From positions 62,100 to 113,850 of the forward strand of contig NW_019776097.1 in NCBI RefSeq assembly GCF_001039355.2: a stretch of 51,751 bases of DNA, given 5' to 3'. This stretch comes from Lingula anatina. Taxonomy: Eukaryota; Brachiopoda; Lingulata; Lingulida; Lingulidae. A program made the translations under genes and the position numbers. How positions within the stretch are numbered: position 1 is the stretch's first letter; the number at the start of each line of letters is the position of its first letter. Under the pieces are notes generated by a model, which did not search any database, was not told where the DNA came from, and was given only the letters and a program-made list of their open reading frames with translations. Shown in pieces: positions 1 to 12,759 of the stretch.

Positions 1-676
1 AAAATTCATGATAATAAAAGAGTGCTAAATAGAAAATAAGCATTATGAAAATAAAATGTTTGAAAACGAATTTCTTTGGTCTTTTATTTTATTTCATCAG
101 TATCCTTTCTTTTCCTAAATTAATTGATGTTTTATCTCATAATCTTCAATTCTAAAAAAGTGGCAAAGCCCAGCATTAAATATTGTATAACTGTTCATTT
201 AATCATCACCTCTGGTGTTATTTTGGAATTTACCTTAAATATGAAAGAATTTCATAAAAATGTGAATTGCTGCAAAGTAACGCTATATAAAATTTGCTTT
301 GCATTAAAAGTACAATCATTATTACATGTAGATGCATGCATGTCCTCGGTTGTAATGTGTAGTGTCTGTCCGTGTGTGTGTCCGTGTGTGTCCTCGGTTA
401 GAATGTAAAATTCTTGTCAGCAAAAAATTAGTTTTTATAAAAAATTAATTTATAACATTCATACTCGAATAGATTTTACCCTAAATTGAATGTTTTTATT
501 TTGATTTAACCAAGGAATAAGATGTCCTCGGTTGTATGGTGTTGTGCTGATGTCCTCGGTTGGTACACATAGACAAGTATGTGTGTGTGTGCGTGCGTGC
601 GTACGTGAGAGAGAGAGAGAGAGAGAGAGACGCGGCAACATGATACTTTAATAAAATCAAATGATGTATTTTTCAG
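1..676. other. 5' flank / intron upstream of the first visible CCP exon
   Basis: No coding exon was recognised here. The stretch is AT-rich and holds four copies of tgtcctcggtt between about 341 and 560, interspersed with GT-rich runs, and a GA microsatellite at about 607-630. Because the first visible CCP exon starts in phase 1, this is most likely intron sequence of the factor B-like gene, whose start codon, signal peptide and perhaps further CCP exons lie to the left of the window. Confidence 0.6.
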
Positions 677-3445
677 AAAATTGCCCCATACCAAGACGAA
701 ATCCAGGCAGTAGATTTGATATCATCGTGCATCTCTTCGGGCACGTTCACTCCCAGATGGAGATAAAAGATTTCGCACCAGGCACAGTGGTGAAGTTTGA
801 ATGCGAGGGCGGACTGCAGCTGAGAGGCACGCCTTACCGGCAGTGTATGATGAACGGGACTTGGAGTGGGGTGGACCCGTGGTGCGAGGGTGAGGGTCAG
901 GCACGCTCTCGTGCTCTAACGTACACTTGCAGACACTTATGCACAAACACAAGCTGATGCATACTATTGAATCCACGAGCACTCGTTGCTCTCTTTATCA
1001 GGGTCACAGATTGTTTTTTCACTAGATATTCATAGATAAGTCTCTGGCTAATTCATGACACGATTCTCGCGTTCAAGAAAAAATGCACATGTTTAATCTG
1101 CGGCCCAGGTAGAGGGTACACATACATGTACGTACATACATGCACAAATGCATCTGATCACACAAAAAAGCGTCCACAAAAGCAAATGCAGGGAGGGATG
1201 AAGTTCCACGCACAGACGGGGTATGCATGTCACTCTTTATTTTCCTTGTTCCTTTTTTATCGTACCTTGCGCGACTTAATAAATCATACGCCGTTGGCAG
1301 TTTGACAGATTCTTTAATTTATGGCAGGATTTTGAATTGATGTTCTTCATATGTCCAGTCTCTCTGCAGGAAGAGTGATTTCCAAAACAGAGGTCTTACC
1401 AGTACGCACTGGCCCTGTGACGAAAACGGAGAAAACGCCACTATATAACCCATCCCATCAAAACTGACTGCAGGCGATTACTTTCACAACTCATTAAACA
1501 CGGAATAAAATCACAAATTAAACAACATTTGGCATTAAGTAACGAAAATATAGGTCATTCATTTTGGAAGTAATAGGCTAAATCGGTTTTTCTTTCCTTC
1601 AAAGTATCTGCAGGAAGAGTGATTTCCAAAACAGAGGTCTTACCAGTACGCACTGGCCCTGTGACGAAAACGGAGAAAACGCCACTATATAACCCATCCC
1701 ATCAAAACTGACTGCAGGCGATTACTTTCACAACTCATTAAACACGGAATAAAATCACAAATTAAACAACATTTGGCATTTAGTAACGAAAATATAGGTC
1801 ATTCATTTTGGAAGTAATAGGCTAAATCGGTTTTTCTTTCCTTCAAAGTAAAGGGATAGGTTGTATTTTTATTTTCTTATTTCTATAATATCTTGCTCCT
1901 TTTTTATCTTTATTCTCCCTGTACTGCTGCAAACAATCTACAGCAAAGAAACGCGCTGAGGAAAACTTGGAGCCACGAGTAAATAGTGCTTTCTTTTCTA
2001 ATTGTTAGTCAAAACGATTGTGTTAGTTGTGATACAGCGCATTTGCACACTGTATTACATCTTCTCCAGGCAACGTGTGCCCTCCACCAAAAAGTATACA
2101 GCATGGCCAATTCCGCATTGAGGGACGTGGTCGTAAGAGCAGGCTGATCTATAAGTGCGACGAGGGGTACGTGCTCCAAGGGAGGAGAATAAGGAGATGC
2201 AGAAGGAATTTCAAATGGAGCCATTCAGACCCATCGTGTATCAGTAAGTAATGTTACGTTTCTGGAAACCTTTGTATATACAACAAAGAGATGATCGGCA
2301 TTAAGCAATTGGATTAATGCACTGGAGAAGTTTTGAGTCATAAAAATATGCTTTTATGTTTGTCTGCCAAAAAAGCGTCTTTGTTTTCTTTTTAATTCAA
2401 GTTTGTTTTTGTTTTTTTTATTTCTCAGGCAGTGAATTGCTAATGCTTCTCAGATGAATGATTCTTTGGCTCATCTCTCTATATCTGTTAATACAAAATC
2501 TCTTCCTATATTTGAAAAATATAATTAAAGGAATAAATATATGAATGAAAAGCAATGGCATAAGTGCCAAAATAACAAATAAGTATATATTCCATACGCC
2601 ACAGTTCAGCCAACATGCGTGGACCCAGGGGAGATCGCTAACGGCGAGCGGTACGGGTCGTGCTGTGTGATGGGGAGCAGGCTACACTTTGAGTGCCACT
2701 CAGGGTACGAGATGGCCGGCCCCGGGGAGATCAAGTGTGTCGGCAGGGGACACTGGGACCAGGCCCCGCCCAAGTGCACAGGTAAATCTGCTGAGAGACA
2801 CAGGTGGCTTAGTTGTGTGGTTGGATCTACATACATGTATACCAGTCCTCGGTAATAACAGCTTTATTCAGGCGGACTATGTGAGGCATTGCTTATGCTG
2901 TGAATTCTGGGATCCGTTTTATTACCTCTTTATACATTAATCCAGGACGAAATGTACCTGTAGCTCACCACCATGCTTGATTGCAAACAACAGGGAAATA
3001 ATTAAAACATTGTTTTTAGACTATTTCATAGTGCCATTAATGCATTCGTAGTTTCTTTTTAAATTTTAAGTTTTCTGAAAATATGACGTATATATTCCAG
3101 CCCCGATATATTGTGAAGAGCCTGGAGAGTTAGAAAACGGCAGAAAAGTTCCCGATGTCCATGGCGGCATCTATCAACCCGGATCAACAATGAAGTATGC
3201 TTGTAATCGTGGGTATTATTTCGCAACTTTTGAGGAAAATGTGGAGTTTACATGTCTTAAAAGTGGATTGTGGGATGATATGCTCAAATATCACACTTGT
3301 TTAGGTAAGAAGACGATACTCATATCTATTTATACAGTCAGTTTTGACTCAAATTTATTATTTGATCAGCCTCTTACATTAAACAAAATCAGTTTATTAA
3401 ATGCCATATATACAATTTTTGACAAAACAAAATCGTTTTCCACCA

Positions 3446-3530
<85 letters not shown>

Positions 3531-6500
3531 AAAGCTCATTCTTCGTTATTTGGTTAATAAATGTAGAATATACTTATTTATCAATTTATTTGGTTATTTG
3601 CTTAAGGAAAAATAAAAAAATCTTAAGTTTATTCGGTGGCTAGCCAAAAGGGTAATAATAAGGATAACAATAAAGGCTAAAATTTTCACCGCAGTTGTGA
3701 TATTTTATTCCAGTCTGGACCTGTCCTCAGCCACTAGCCCCATATGACGGTGTCATCCTGGAGGAGGACCGCCCTACGTTCCAGGCCGGCGACATCGTCC
3801 ACTACCGCTGTGCTCACGGCTTTAAAATCTTCGGCCCCAGCAGCAGGGAGTGTTCCGTGTTTTACGAAGGCTGGAGTGGGTGGGAACCGGCCTGTAGACG
3901 TAAGATTAGTACTTCAAAACCCTTTTATATGAAAATGGGTTAATTATAATTAATATATAGAATTATAACAAATAGGCCTACTCACAATTTCACCATTATG
4001 GTGCTTCAATTAAAAAAGTTACAGTTGCCGACATCGGATAATTAAATTGATTTCGGATAATATGCACAATATATATTTTTCTGTCAATGTAGGTCTTACT
4101 CTATATAGTATAAATTTTCAGCATGATAGTGGCAACCAGCCAAACTATCTTTACATGCATGTACATTATGTCATGTAGTTTGAATTCAAGAATATAAAAA
4201 ATAAATAAAAAATAAAGGTACGCAGAGAACAAGGGCTTTTATTATACAGATTTTAAAGACAAATAACACATTCACCATTCAGCCGTACGGTGTCCGGACC
4301 CAAGATGGCCAGAGAATGGACGTAGGATTGGCAGCGCGTTCCACCTGGGAGGAAGCGTGCTGTTTACTTGCTTCAGCGGGTTCCGGCACCTGGGCTCCGT
4401 GATGAGAACGTGTCAGGCTAACGGCAGGTGGAGTGGCACCACCGCCACCTGTGATAAGGGGGGTATGTTGACGTACCTTTTAGTTTGCATTTTATTTTTG
4501 TTTTCATTTGTTACCGCAAACCATTTATGTGTAGCCTACTTTTCTTTTTCTTGTCCAATTTTGTCTGAAATAAGAATCAATATACATGTATTTACTGGAC
4601 ATGTAGGAATAAAAAGATGACATTTTTCCATGTGGTATTTTTCTCTTTGTTGTACTGTCTCTAGAATGGTTCCTTGCCTTCTAGATACCCATTGTCCAGT
4701 TCCCGTTGTTCCACTGAACGGGTACAAGAATGGCCACGGCTACAATGTGGGCGATTCTGTACGATTTAGCTGCAAACCTGGACACGTGCTTCTCGGGTCG
4801 GAGGAAAGAAAGTGTCTCTCCACTGGGGAATGGTCAGGTGACCAGCCTCGTTGTGAAGGTAGATCACCGCTGTGTTCATTTGTGTCATAGTCCAGGTGCT
4901 GTGTAATGTATGAAATATTTCTGTTAGAATATTGAAAAGCTTTATTTCATTTTCATATAGAGTGGAAGAAATGCCAGTTTGGAAAATCCGTAAGGTAAAT
5001 TATATTATTCATTTACTGAGAACGCAATTCATTTCACTGTTAGCTAAGCGGCCAAGATTTTTTAGTAACAAAATTTCTTTATTCATCGTTTGATGTCAGA
5101 CCCAGAAACATTTGAAGATACTGCAGAAATCGCCAAACGGCTAAAACAAGTCACAGATGCGCTGTCTCTTTCCTCTTCATCGAGTAAAACAGCAGTGGCG
5201 AGACAGGACGGAGACCGTTTGGCGTCCAATGGCCTAGACGTCTTCTTAATATTTGACTCCACGCGTTTCATTGGGAACGTTTCTTTTCGTCGTGGTTTGG
5301 AATTTGCAAAGCATGTTATTTATGAGGTATATTATATGGTCACGTTTTAACCTGTTTTCGGAGTAGTTATGTGAAAGAAGATAGAGAATATGGTGAATAA
5401 CAAAACTTATTTTTAATATGAAAACTATGCGCGCTTGGGTCTCGTCACGCTTTTTACGCTGCTTAAAATAAACTACTAATCTAATTTATTATTTTGATCA
5501 TAATACAAATATCAAATACACCATCATAGTTAGAAGAAGGCAGTTTCTACTGTTTTCACTGACGGATTTAATCACAATTTTCTGATCCAGTTTGGGGTAT
5601 CATCCCAGTCATCCGGGACCCAGTTTGGTGCCATAACCCTAGACGTTGACTTTACAACCCCGGCACTAGAGAAAGAACGCGGCTTTCATAGCTACGATCA
5701 TTCAAGTGAACAGGAGATGCTTGATGCTTTGGATAACATTCTATATACAGGTGAGGGTTTTCGTTTATAGCGAACTTCTGAAGACGAAGCCTTTATACAA
5801 AAATCTAATGAAGACGTTAACTATTGCATACATGTTAACTCAGTTATTCTCACTTCTTTGGATACAGGTTTTCTTCACTTAATTATTTTTCAAGTTAATT
5901 TTTTTTTTTTTTGAAATAACAATTGGTAAAACTACCACCGTTGCCTTTATTCAGACAATAAATTTTATTACGCCATTATCTTCTAACCTGTAGGAGATGA
6001 CGGTGTTGGCGTGGACGTTGCCCTTGGATACCTAAGTGACGTGATGATTCCAAAGGCGGTTAAGAAACGAGGGTCTGCCAATTCTACTAAAACAGTGATT
6101 TTCTTTACTGACGGTAAACCCATAACTTTGTTATATTTAATTGCAATAATAATATTCAATGCATTTTAAGTTAAAGATATGCAGTGATGTAGGTTATACA
6201 ATAGTAGTTTTCAATGCACGTTGTCCTCGATGCGTAACACATTGAATGTGTCATACGCCTCTTAAAAAGAAAGCACGTTTCTCTTTACCGCAGTGGATGA
6301 GAAGGATGACCATGTTATTTATTAATTGATAACCACATTTTCTTTTATTTAGGAAATCACATTTTAGGCGAAGAATATAAACAAAAAGCGGAAGAACTCA
6401 AGAATCGACACGACGTACGCATTATCACATTTGGGTTTACGGCATCTGCCCACAACCAGACTTTACGACAACTTGCGTCCAGGCCGACAGAAAACAATGT

Positions 6501-7904
6501 GTTTATTTTAAGAGATTATTTTGAACTACGGAGCCTGAGGGACGAAATGAATAATATGAACATTGGTAGGTAAATGTGAATCCGTTTGTAAGGGTGGGAG
6601 GCCACCCTATTTAAGACAAGCTATTTTGATGATTCTGCCCATAGTAATCATTTTGACTATCAGAATTTTGTCAACTTTTGTTATATCATTCGTCTCTATG
6701 ACGCTCCATCGAATCTAGATACATTTGATATTGTCGTGTCTAATGGTTTCATTGTCCATAGATTACTCTAGCTGTGGAAAAACGATGGCAGAGACTGACT
6801 TATATAAGATTGACCACAGCGAGAGTTCCAGTGAACAGACATGGCCGTGGGTGGTTGGCATATTCTCCAGCGAGACGGAGCATATAGAGAGAAATCAGGT
6901 ATGGTAACCTGGGCATAGTAATTCTCAAACGAGCCCTAACTCTTTTTTAACATTTTATGTTGAAACAATTTGTTTATTTTAATTCTTCTATTTTGATACA
7001 CTTTTAGTTCCTTTTCTATTCAATCCTCATTGGTATTTATTGATAACCAACCAGTTTACAAATTGACAAGCCTAATGCATTGCTTATATTTCTTCACTGC
7101 ATAGTTTTATGAATTGATTTAATGTCTTGATTTTATGTAAGCTACGCTTTGGGTACAAAGTCAACCTTAATCTAAAATTTTTCGATATAATTAATCATAA
7201 TAAATATTTTATCTTTATTATTATTGTTATTAAAAGCGAGATACTGATGCACTATCAGTTATTAATGACCAAATGGCCGACCTTCACTGTGAATATATGC
7301 ATGTTTTTGGAATGTTAATGTTTTCAGATCCCGTTTGTGTGCACGGGGACGCTGGTGGACGAGTACTGGGTACTCAGCAGCGCCAGTTGTCTGGAAGGGC
7401 GAGCGGTGGGGAAGGCGTACGTGAAAATAGGTGAATTGTTTTGATAGTTCAAAATAAGCGAAAATAGCAATATTAATATAAAGAAAATTTGTTTAACTGC
7501 TGATTACTAAGTGGCTTTTATTGAATATATCCATTATATTGTTTAGCTTATTTAAAAACATGCTATCGGTCCTCATTTCGTTTTTACCCGACATGTATTA
7601 AATCCAATAATAATGCATTTCCTTGCTTTTCCTATAATGCGTTTGTTATGAATTTTTGTTCTCGGTTTCTCAGCAGAAGTCTGTCTTTAATTTCTCTTAG
7701 GTTCACATAAAGTTGAAGTTTTACACGTCCACACATACGACCAGAACCAGACGAGCGCTGCCCCAGGTTACAACATTGCTCTGTGGTATCTGGCAGAAAG
7801 AGTCTCGTTCAGTCCCTACGTGAGGAAGATCTGCCTGCCCAATACGCTAGGTAAACAAGAAAAAATATAGCTTTTATTTGAAATTGTTGTTTTTGATTTA
7901 CTAA

Positions 7905-7942
<38 letters not shown>

Positions 7943-9363
7943 CCAAAATATTTTTCTTTCCTTAACTCCTTCTTTCTTTTTTCTTTCTTTAAATATTGTT
8001 ACTTATTTTTGAAGCTTCTATTATAATTTAATTTTGGAAAACGATGGTAATTCAAATACTGGTGGTCGTTGTCTTTGGATTCTCTGTCTCATTAAGATAG
8101 GGAAGTGTATTTTAACCCAGGTCTTTCATTTAGAGAAAATATGTTTGTTTTCAATACTTGAGATATGTATTTTTCCATTTTTATTGTAATTTTATATTCA
8201 AAGATTTAAGTCTATTTGACTATGACGATTTAACCACATCCCGGAGACCAGGAATGGACCATCTTGGTGTAAGTGCCACCTGGCGGCAGACTGCTGATCA
8301 ACCCAGAATAATACAGGTAATGAAACTCTTGTTTATACGGTGCTAGAATAAGTAGAATCACTACAGCTAATATTCTGGTTAATAAGCAATTGTCCTTTTT
8401 AGTTTAAAATTCCGTCTTCAACGGAACTGAAAAAGCAAGACATCGTTAGCCAAAAGTTCTTGCATGGGGATTTGAAATAAAAATTTAAAACTGAATACAA
8501 GTTTCTACTTCTTTCCTTTTCTTCCGTGCAGAAATTACAGAAAATTCGCCCGCCAGATGACTGTCAATCAAGACGTCAACCAACAAATGAACAAGAACTT
8601 TGCGCAGGTATGACTTTTTTCTGTCAAAGTATAATTTTACCAATAGACCTTAGGAAATTGAACACATGGCATACCGCCATAAATTTAACTTTACAATGGC
8701 ACATTTGTAAAAAGCACAGTTTGCGATGTCCGAAAGGCGAAAAAAGAGGTTCAATATTTTGTTTTATTTGTACTTATTTCTTATTTATTTCCATACCCAG
8801 TTGCCTTTAACTCTACCAGTGCAGTAAAGAGTGGTTGTCATCAGCGAGGTGATGGAGCTCTGTTCAGGAGGCTCATGAAAAAGGAATCCAGAGAGCAAAT
8901 CTGGATACAAATCGGTAAGGGTTTTCATTTTACTTTTTCACAAATAATTTTTATGCCCAGTGTGATAATTTTAAATGGCTCTGTATAATGAAATGGCGTC
9001 TTACCAGATTCCTTATCTTTGATGCGAACTAACATCTTTAATTTAAAAAATAGCATTTATGCCATTTATAGAGAAACAGAGTTCATAGAGAAATATTGCA
9101 CGTTTCATCTTTAAATACATTTTTGATAAACATTAAAAAATTATGACGTTGCACGATAAGACTGCGACCTATGAAAACACGTAAGTTCAAATTAAAATTT
9201 AAATATGGAGTTTTTCTTCTAAAACATTATTTTCACTCCAGGTGTTGCTGCGCACAGCATGAGCACAAATTGCAGACATGGTGACAGTAACATTTTATTT
9301 ACTAAGCTGGACCATTTAATGTCGTGGATTCAGGATCATATAACAAGGTCTAAGACAGAGTAA
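677..9363 (+). CDS. complement factor B/C2-like protein, 5'-partial, catalytically degenerate
   Basis: Spliced exons: 677-889, 2070-2243, 2605-2781, 3101-3304, 3714-3899, 4283-4462, 4685-4858, 5100-5326, 5591-5750, 5994-6113, 6353-6565, 6762-6898, 7328-7430, 7701-7850, 8204-8316, 8532-8607, 8801-8914 and 9242-9363 (TAA). All junctions are GT-AG and the phases agree throughout, giving about 946 residues. The order CCP x7, VWA, chymotrypsin-like domain is specific to complement factor B/C2, which forms the C3 convertase; vertebrate family members have three CCPs. The start lies outside the window. The protease triad positions are Ser, Asn and Gly instead of His, Asp and Ser, and the VWA DxSxS motif reads DSTRF. 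No stop or frameshift interrupts it, so I infer a maintained pseudo-enzyme rather than a pseudogene. It was probably a secreted haemolymph protein that binds C3/TEP-type partners or acts as a regulator. Partial copies lie at 43745-46267 and 50768-50904. Confidence 0.85.
1363..1850. repeat. 244-bp perfect-register tandem duplication in an intron
   Basis: Copy 1 spans 1363-1606 and copy 2 spans 1607-1850, starting with tctgcaggaagagtgatt and ending with ttccttcaaagta. I saw only one difference (cattaagt versus catttagt). Near-identity implies either a very recent duplication or an assembly artefact. The unit contains no recognisable coding exon. Confidence 0.9.
3451..3528. repeat. (CT)n-(TA)n compound microsatellite
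   Basis: About 44 bases of CT followed directly by about 34 bases of TA, in the intron after the fourth CCP exon. It creates a spurious open frame running on from that exon. Confidence 0.95.
5100..6565 (+). other. von Willebrand factor A domain of the factor B-like protein, degenerate MIDAS
   Basis: Exons 5100-5326, 5591-5750, 5994-6113 and 6353-6565. The last CCP exon joins directly to DPETF at 5100. A Ser-rich linker (LSLSSSSSK) takes the place of the factor D cleavage region and contains Arg residues, but I cannot identify a definite cleavage site. The first strand reads LDVFLIFDSTRF, where factor B has the metal-binding DxSxS; only the Asp is kept. The second metal loop, GTNT in human factor B, reads GVGV here. 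The third loop is kept as VIFFTDG. Divalent-metal-dependent binding of a C3b-like ligand is therefore probably weakened or lost. Confidence 0.8.
6762..9363 (+). other. chymotrypsin-fold domain of the factor B-like protein, all three catalytic residues replaced
   Basis: Exons 6762-6898, 7328-7430, 7701-7850, 8204-8316, 8532-8607, 8801-8914 and 9242-9363 encode about 271 residues. Landmarks in order: CGKT at the domain start; WPWVVGIF; VLSSASC at 7373-7393 where active enzymes have LTAAHC (His to Ser); GYNIALWYL where they have D-[IV]-A-L (Asp to Asn); ICLPNT; ELCA; CHQRGDGALF where they have C-x-GDSGGP (Ser to Gly, following residues also changed); and the C-terminal helix LDHLMSWIQDHI. The fold landmarks and cysteines are retained while the triad is gone. 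Confidence 0.85.
7906..7942. repeat. (ATT)n microsatellite
   Basis: An ATT run in the intron after exon 7701-7850. The paralogous intron at 44240-44260 keeps only a shorter version, so the repeat length has changed since duplication. Confidence 0.9.
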
Positions 9364-9790
9364 CCCTGTGTTAATACCTGTATAAGACACAGAGAGCGCC
9401 TAGCACAGTGTGCAACATCAAGATGACGTGATGCACCAAGATGCATTTAAGCATGTAATATTTGCTGTGTGTCAATGTGCACATATATGGAGTAAAATTG
9501 CACCCCTTTTGGGTGGCGATATAGTAATACACACGAAGGTTATACAATGACAATGATGTATATACAGCTCCCTGCGTGACTTCTGTATAAAGGCCGTTAT
9601 GAATAAGAACGAGAATACTGGTACTGTGCTGTCACATGTAAACACGGACTTAAAAGTTTTACGATTATTTCTCACTCATAATCCACATGTGATATGGTGA
9701 GAATGAAAGATAGGAAAATCATATATTTACAGTAATGAAATATCTGGAAAATGTATTGTACAACAATGACAGTATAATGACAAACGCTGG

Positions 9791-9796
9791 AATAAA
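9791..9796 (+). promoter_or_regulatory. candidate polyadenylation signal for the factor B-like gene
   Basis: AATAAA about 430 bases downstream of the stop codon at 9361-9363. It is the first canonical hexamer I noticed after the stop. Assignment by position only. Confidence 0.4.
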
Positions 9797-11753
9797 ATAT
9801 GAATATAAATAGAGATTACCATGAAGACACCCTAACAATGCCCACTGCACAGTAAATCCTATCCAAATTTATTGATTTATACCAAACACTCTTATAAAAA
9901 TGACAGAATAATCCCCATATTGAATCATGCGATTTCAATAGGTCCAAACTAAAACAAAATGCATTTTAATCAGCTCAATAGTGTTTTTTATAGTTCCAAG
10001 TTCTAACTTAAAGTAACGTTATATAAGTTCATTTCGGATTAGGCAATTCCTTCTGGTGATCAGTGGTGAAACTTGTAGATTATCTTCGAAGTCATGTTCT
10101 AGGGAGCAGGTCTGGCGAAATACCAGGCTCGCAAAAGGTTACGATATTTGCCACGGGGAATTCTATCACAGATTTTGTTTCTATTGTACAAGTAGGTACC
10201 ACGGAAACGGGGAGACATAAACGATCAACCAGTTTGGTTTGTTGAGCGTGACGTTTATGTAACCTTGTGTACTCGTTCTGGCTTCTCTCTTCCTTATGAT
10301 TCAAATCTAGAGAATCAGCAGGCAAGATTGATTACTCAGTTTTCTTGTTATTGAAGAAATGTATTTTGATAGAAAGTTGAGGTGGAACAAAAAAACAAAC
10401 AAACAAACAAAAAGCTTGAGGCACATTTTTTGTCGCCAGAATGTTGATAGGCTATGAGTGATGGTCTTGGAATATGTACCCTCTCACAGAGCCTACCTTG
10501 AGCTCAGGCCACGAATCAGGAGTCTGCTGTTAACTGTTCCTCTTTGATGTGTTTTTGCCATCTGTCCTTCAGACAAAATACTGCCAATGATTTCTTTTGA
10601 CTACACCTCAGGTCGAGTATGCGTTCTTCCCAGAGTTTTTTCTTATGGGGATATAGACCGGTACTCTTGCCTGGATAATCACAAGGCAGTTCCAGAGGCA
10701 ATTTCAACGCGAACGAAATTGAGCTTGCAACCCAAGACACTTGTGACCCTATCATTAATATTCATATGCATGTTACAGTGATACTGATAGGTACATAGTG
10801 AACGCTGAATGATGACACTGATTACAGAATAAAAAGTGGTCTTGTGGAGGCAATATGGTATTCTTACCTGATCAAAATGAACTCTACAAATATTAAGCAA
10901 TGAAGCAGCGCTAAGTACTTCAAATTCTTCTTTTATGTATTGCAACAGATGAGATTGTCGCAATCGACAACTACAAAAATAACACATACGAGAACGGTTC
11001 ATATAGAGCAAATGTGTATTAATCGTTCGGATGGGCAGAATGTTTTCAACTACGGACTTCAACCCCACTCTCAACAAAATATGTGGCTTATCACAAAAAG
11101 TACAGCAGTACAAACTTGATTACTTATCCAAAGAAGGCTTTATGATTGCACAGACTTAATAACTTGTCACACAAAGGCTTTATAATTATACAAACTTGAT
11201 TGCTTATCACAAAAAGGTTTAATAATTGAACAGATTTGATTAATCATCACAAGTAATTAATAACTGTACAAACTAAATTGACTGTCTTTATATACAATTG
11301 TTTAACTATAACTGCCAGGAGACTGGCACAGCTGGCACGTAGACGTGCATGAAAGATGTTCTGTTACCTGTCAGTTCAAGACGGTTATCATAAGACAACA
11401 AAAGTTGAACTTAGTCTCTGATTAGCTACCCTTAAATGTCATCTTTTTGGATTTGAACCCAAATGACTAACCATGATGATGTACTGCGTTACTCATTCTT
11501 AGAACATTGATTAATTTTGGAGAAATAAGGCTGATATGCAGTTGAATGAAAATAGATGTAGACACAAAGATGGGTGGATATATAGATATAGCTCTAACAA
11601 GCAAATAGAAGTTACATTTAAAAAAATTGAAATCCCAAAACACGTACATTGAAATGGGCATTTTTATGAGTCTTAAACAAAACCAGATATGAAATTACCA
11701 GCATTTTAATTTACAAATGCGAAAGATGAAACGAATTCTTAGAATAAGTAGAG

Positions 11754-11790
<37 letters not shown>

Positions 11791-11810
11791 GCACACACAC
11801 ACAGAGAGAG
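11754..11810. repeat. compound CT/CA/GA microsatellite
   Basis: About 18 bases of CT, then about 32 bases of CA interrupted by a G, then a short GA run. Confidence 0.95.
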
Positions 11811-12169
11811 AATCAGGAGGTGCATGAATTGACCTTGCATGGTAAAGATAAGGATATGAGAGTTTTATTGTTAACAATGCAAATGCGGAGCATCTGTTTC
11901 AGGATAGTATCAGAACTGCAATTAGAACTGGCCATGCAGTGTCAATAAAAATAAAATCACAAGTCCAATTAATACCTGTAGAGATAGTAATTGACCCTAC
12001 CGCTGCTTTATTTTTCTGAAAAAAAGTGCACTACTTCAAAAGACACCGAAGCCTACATGTATTAAGTTGCCTCTTGCGGTCGGGGGGGGGGGGGGGGTCT
12101 GATTTCCAACTTTGTAAAAGGTGGGCGATCTTGATATTCTTTCAAATATTTTTTCACTTATAAGTACAC

Positions 12170-12372
12170 TAGCAGGGGAGGATCCAGGATTATTTGAAGC
12201 AAAGCCGCCCCCCTTGGCCCGGTGGAGCCCCCAAAAATTTGTGGTATTTTAGAGGCGCCGAACGGTGCCATTAAGTACGGTTTAGAACTTTGATTCAACT
12301 AGTCAAAATTCTTATTTCAAGAGGGGACCATTGGTGTGACTTCTTTCAGAAATAAATCTGCCACTGCACTAG
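12170..12372. repeat. dispersed repeat, copy 1
   Basis: Shares several blocks in the same order with 19776-20034, including caggggaggatcc-like starts, a run of C, cggtgcca/gggtgcca, ttgattcaactagtcaaaa and a ccactgc end. The shared blocks and similar length suggest two old copies of one short transposable element. The centre is too diverged to give a class. Confidence 0.6.
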
Positions 12373-12759
12373 TACTGTACAAGGGTAAGGGTAATCCAAA
12401 GTATACCTTATGTCACCGTACAACAGAGAAATCGTGCAGCAGTGATGTGATGTTTGACCTGAAATCGAGTTTTAATTGATGATTTTAAGGTATTTTTATC
12501 TCTTTGATGAGCTGCGGACATATCAATATGTTTTTTATCGCTCACCACCGGTAGATTAAGAGCGGCACATTTACCATGATTACAGCAGGTGCATGATGGC
12601 CTAATGATTTTAAAGGTAAGATTTAGCATTCTGCACCAAATTGAACCCTTCCACAAAATATAAATTTCCTTGCATTTTCTGGACTGGTGAAGTTGCTCGT
12701 ATCTTGTGAATGTCCCAGACATTATTTTATAGAAAAACAGGAACTCAAAGTTAGGAATA

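Larger units (their letters stand above)
677..4858 (+). other. seven CCP/sushi modules, one exon each
   Basis: Seven consecutive exons, all phase 1 at both ends, each encode one complement control protein module of about 57-71 residues. Each has the four framework cysteines and the closing W-x-C pattern, for example GTWSG..WCE in the first and GEWSG..RCE in the last. The third module carries an additional adjacent Cys pair (SCCV). Symmetric phase-1 exons let modules be gained or lost without frame damage, which fits the expansion beyond the three CCPs of vertebrate factor B. Introns of 240-1180 bases separate them and hold the 244-bp tandem repeat and the CT/TA microsatellite. Confidence 0.9.

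Noticed and set aside
341-560. Repeated tgtcctcggtt words as a possible CRISPR-like or regulatory array
   Set aside because: Only four copies, irregular spacing, set in GT-rich low-complexity eukaryotic sequence.
3190-3615. 141-codon open frame extending from the fourth CCP exon
   Set aside because: Beyond the donor at 3305 it runs through the CT/TA microsatellite, giving Leu-Ser and Tyr-Ile repeats typical of non-coding read-through.
4961-4994. Possible small exon after the seventh CCP (acceptor catatag, donors at 4990 and 4995)
   Set aside because: Neither donor gives the phase needed by the next exon at 5100, while the 4858 donor joins 5100 directly in phase with a sensible CED-PETF sequence.
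10679-11113. 144-codon open frame on the minus strand
   Set aside because: No family resemblance, and the collinear part of the second unit does not keep the frame.
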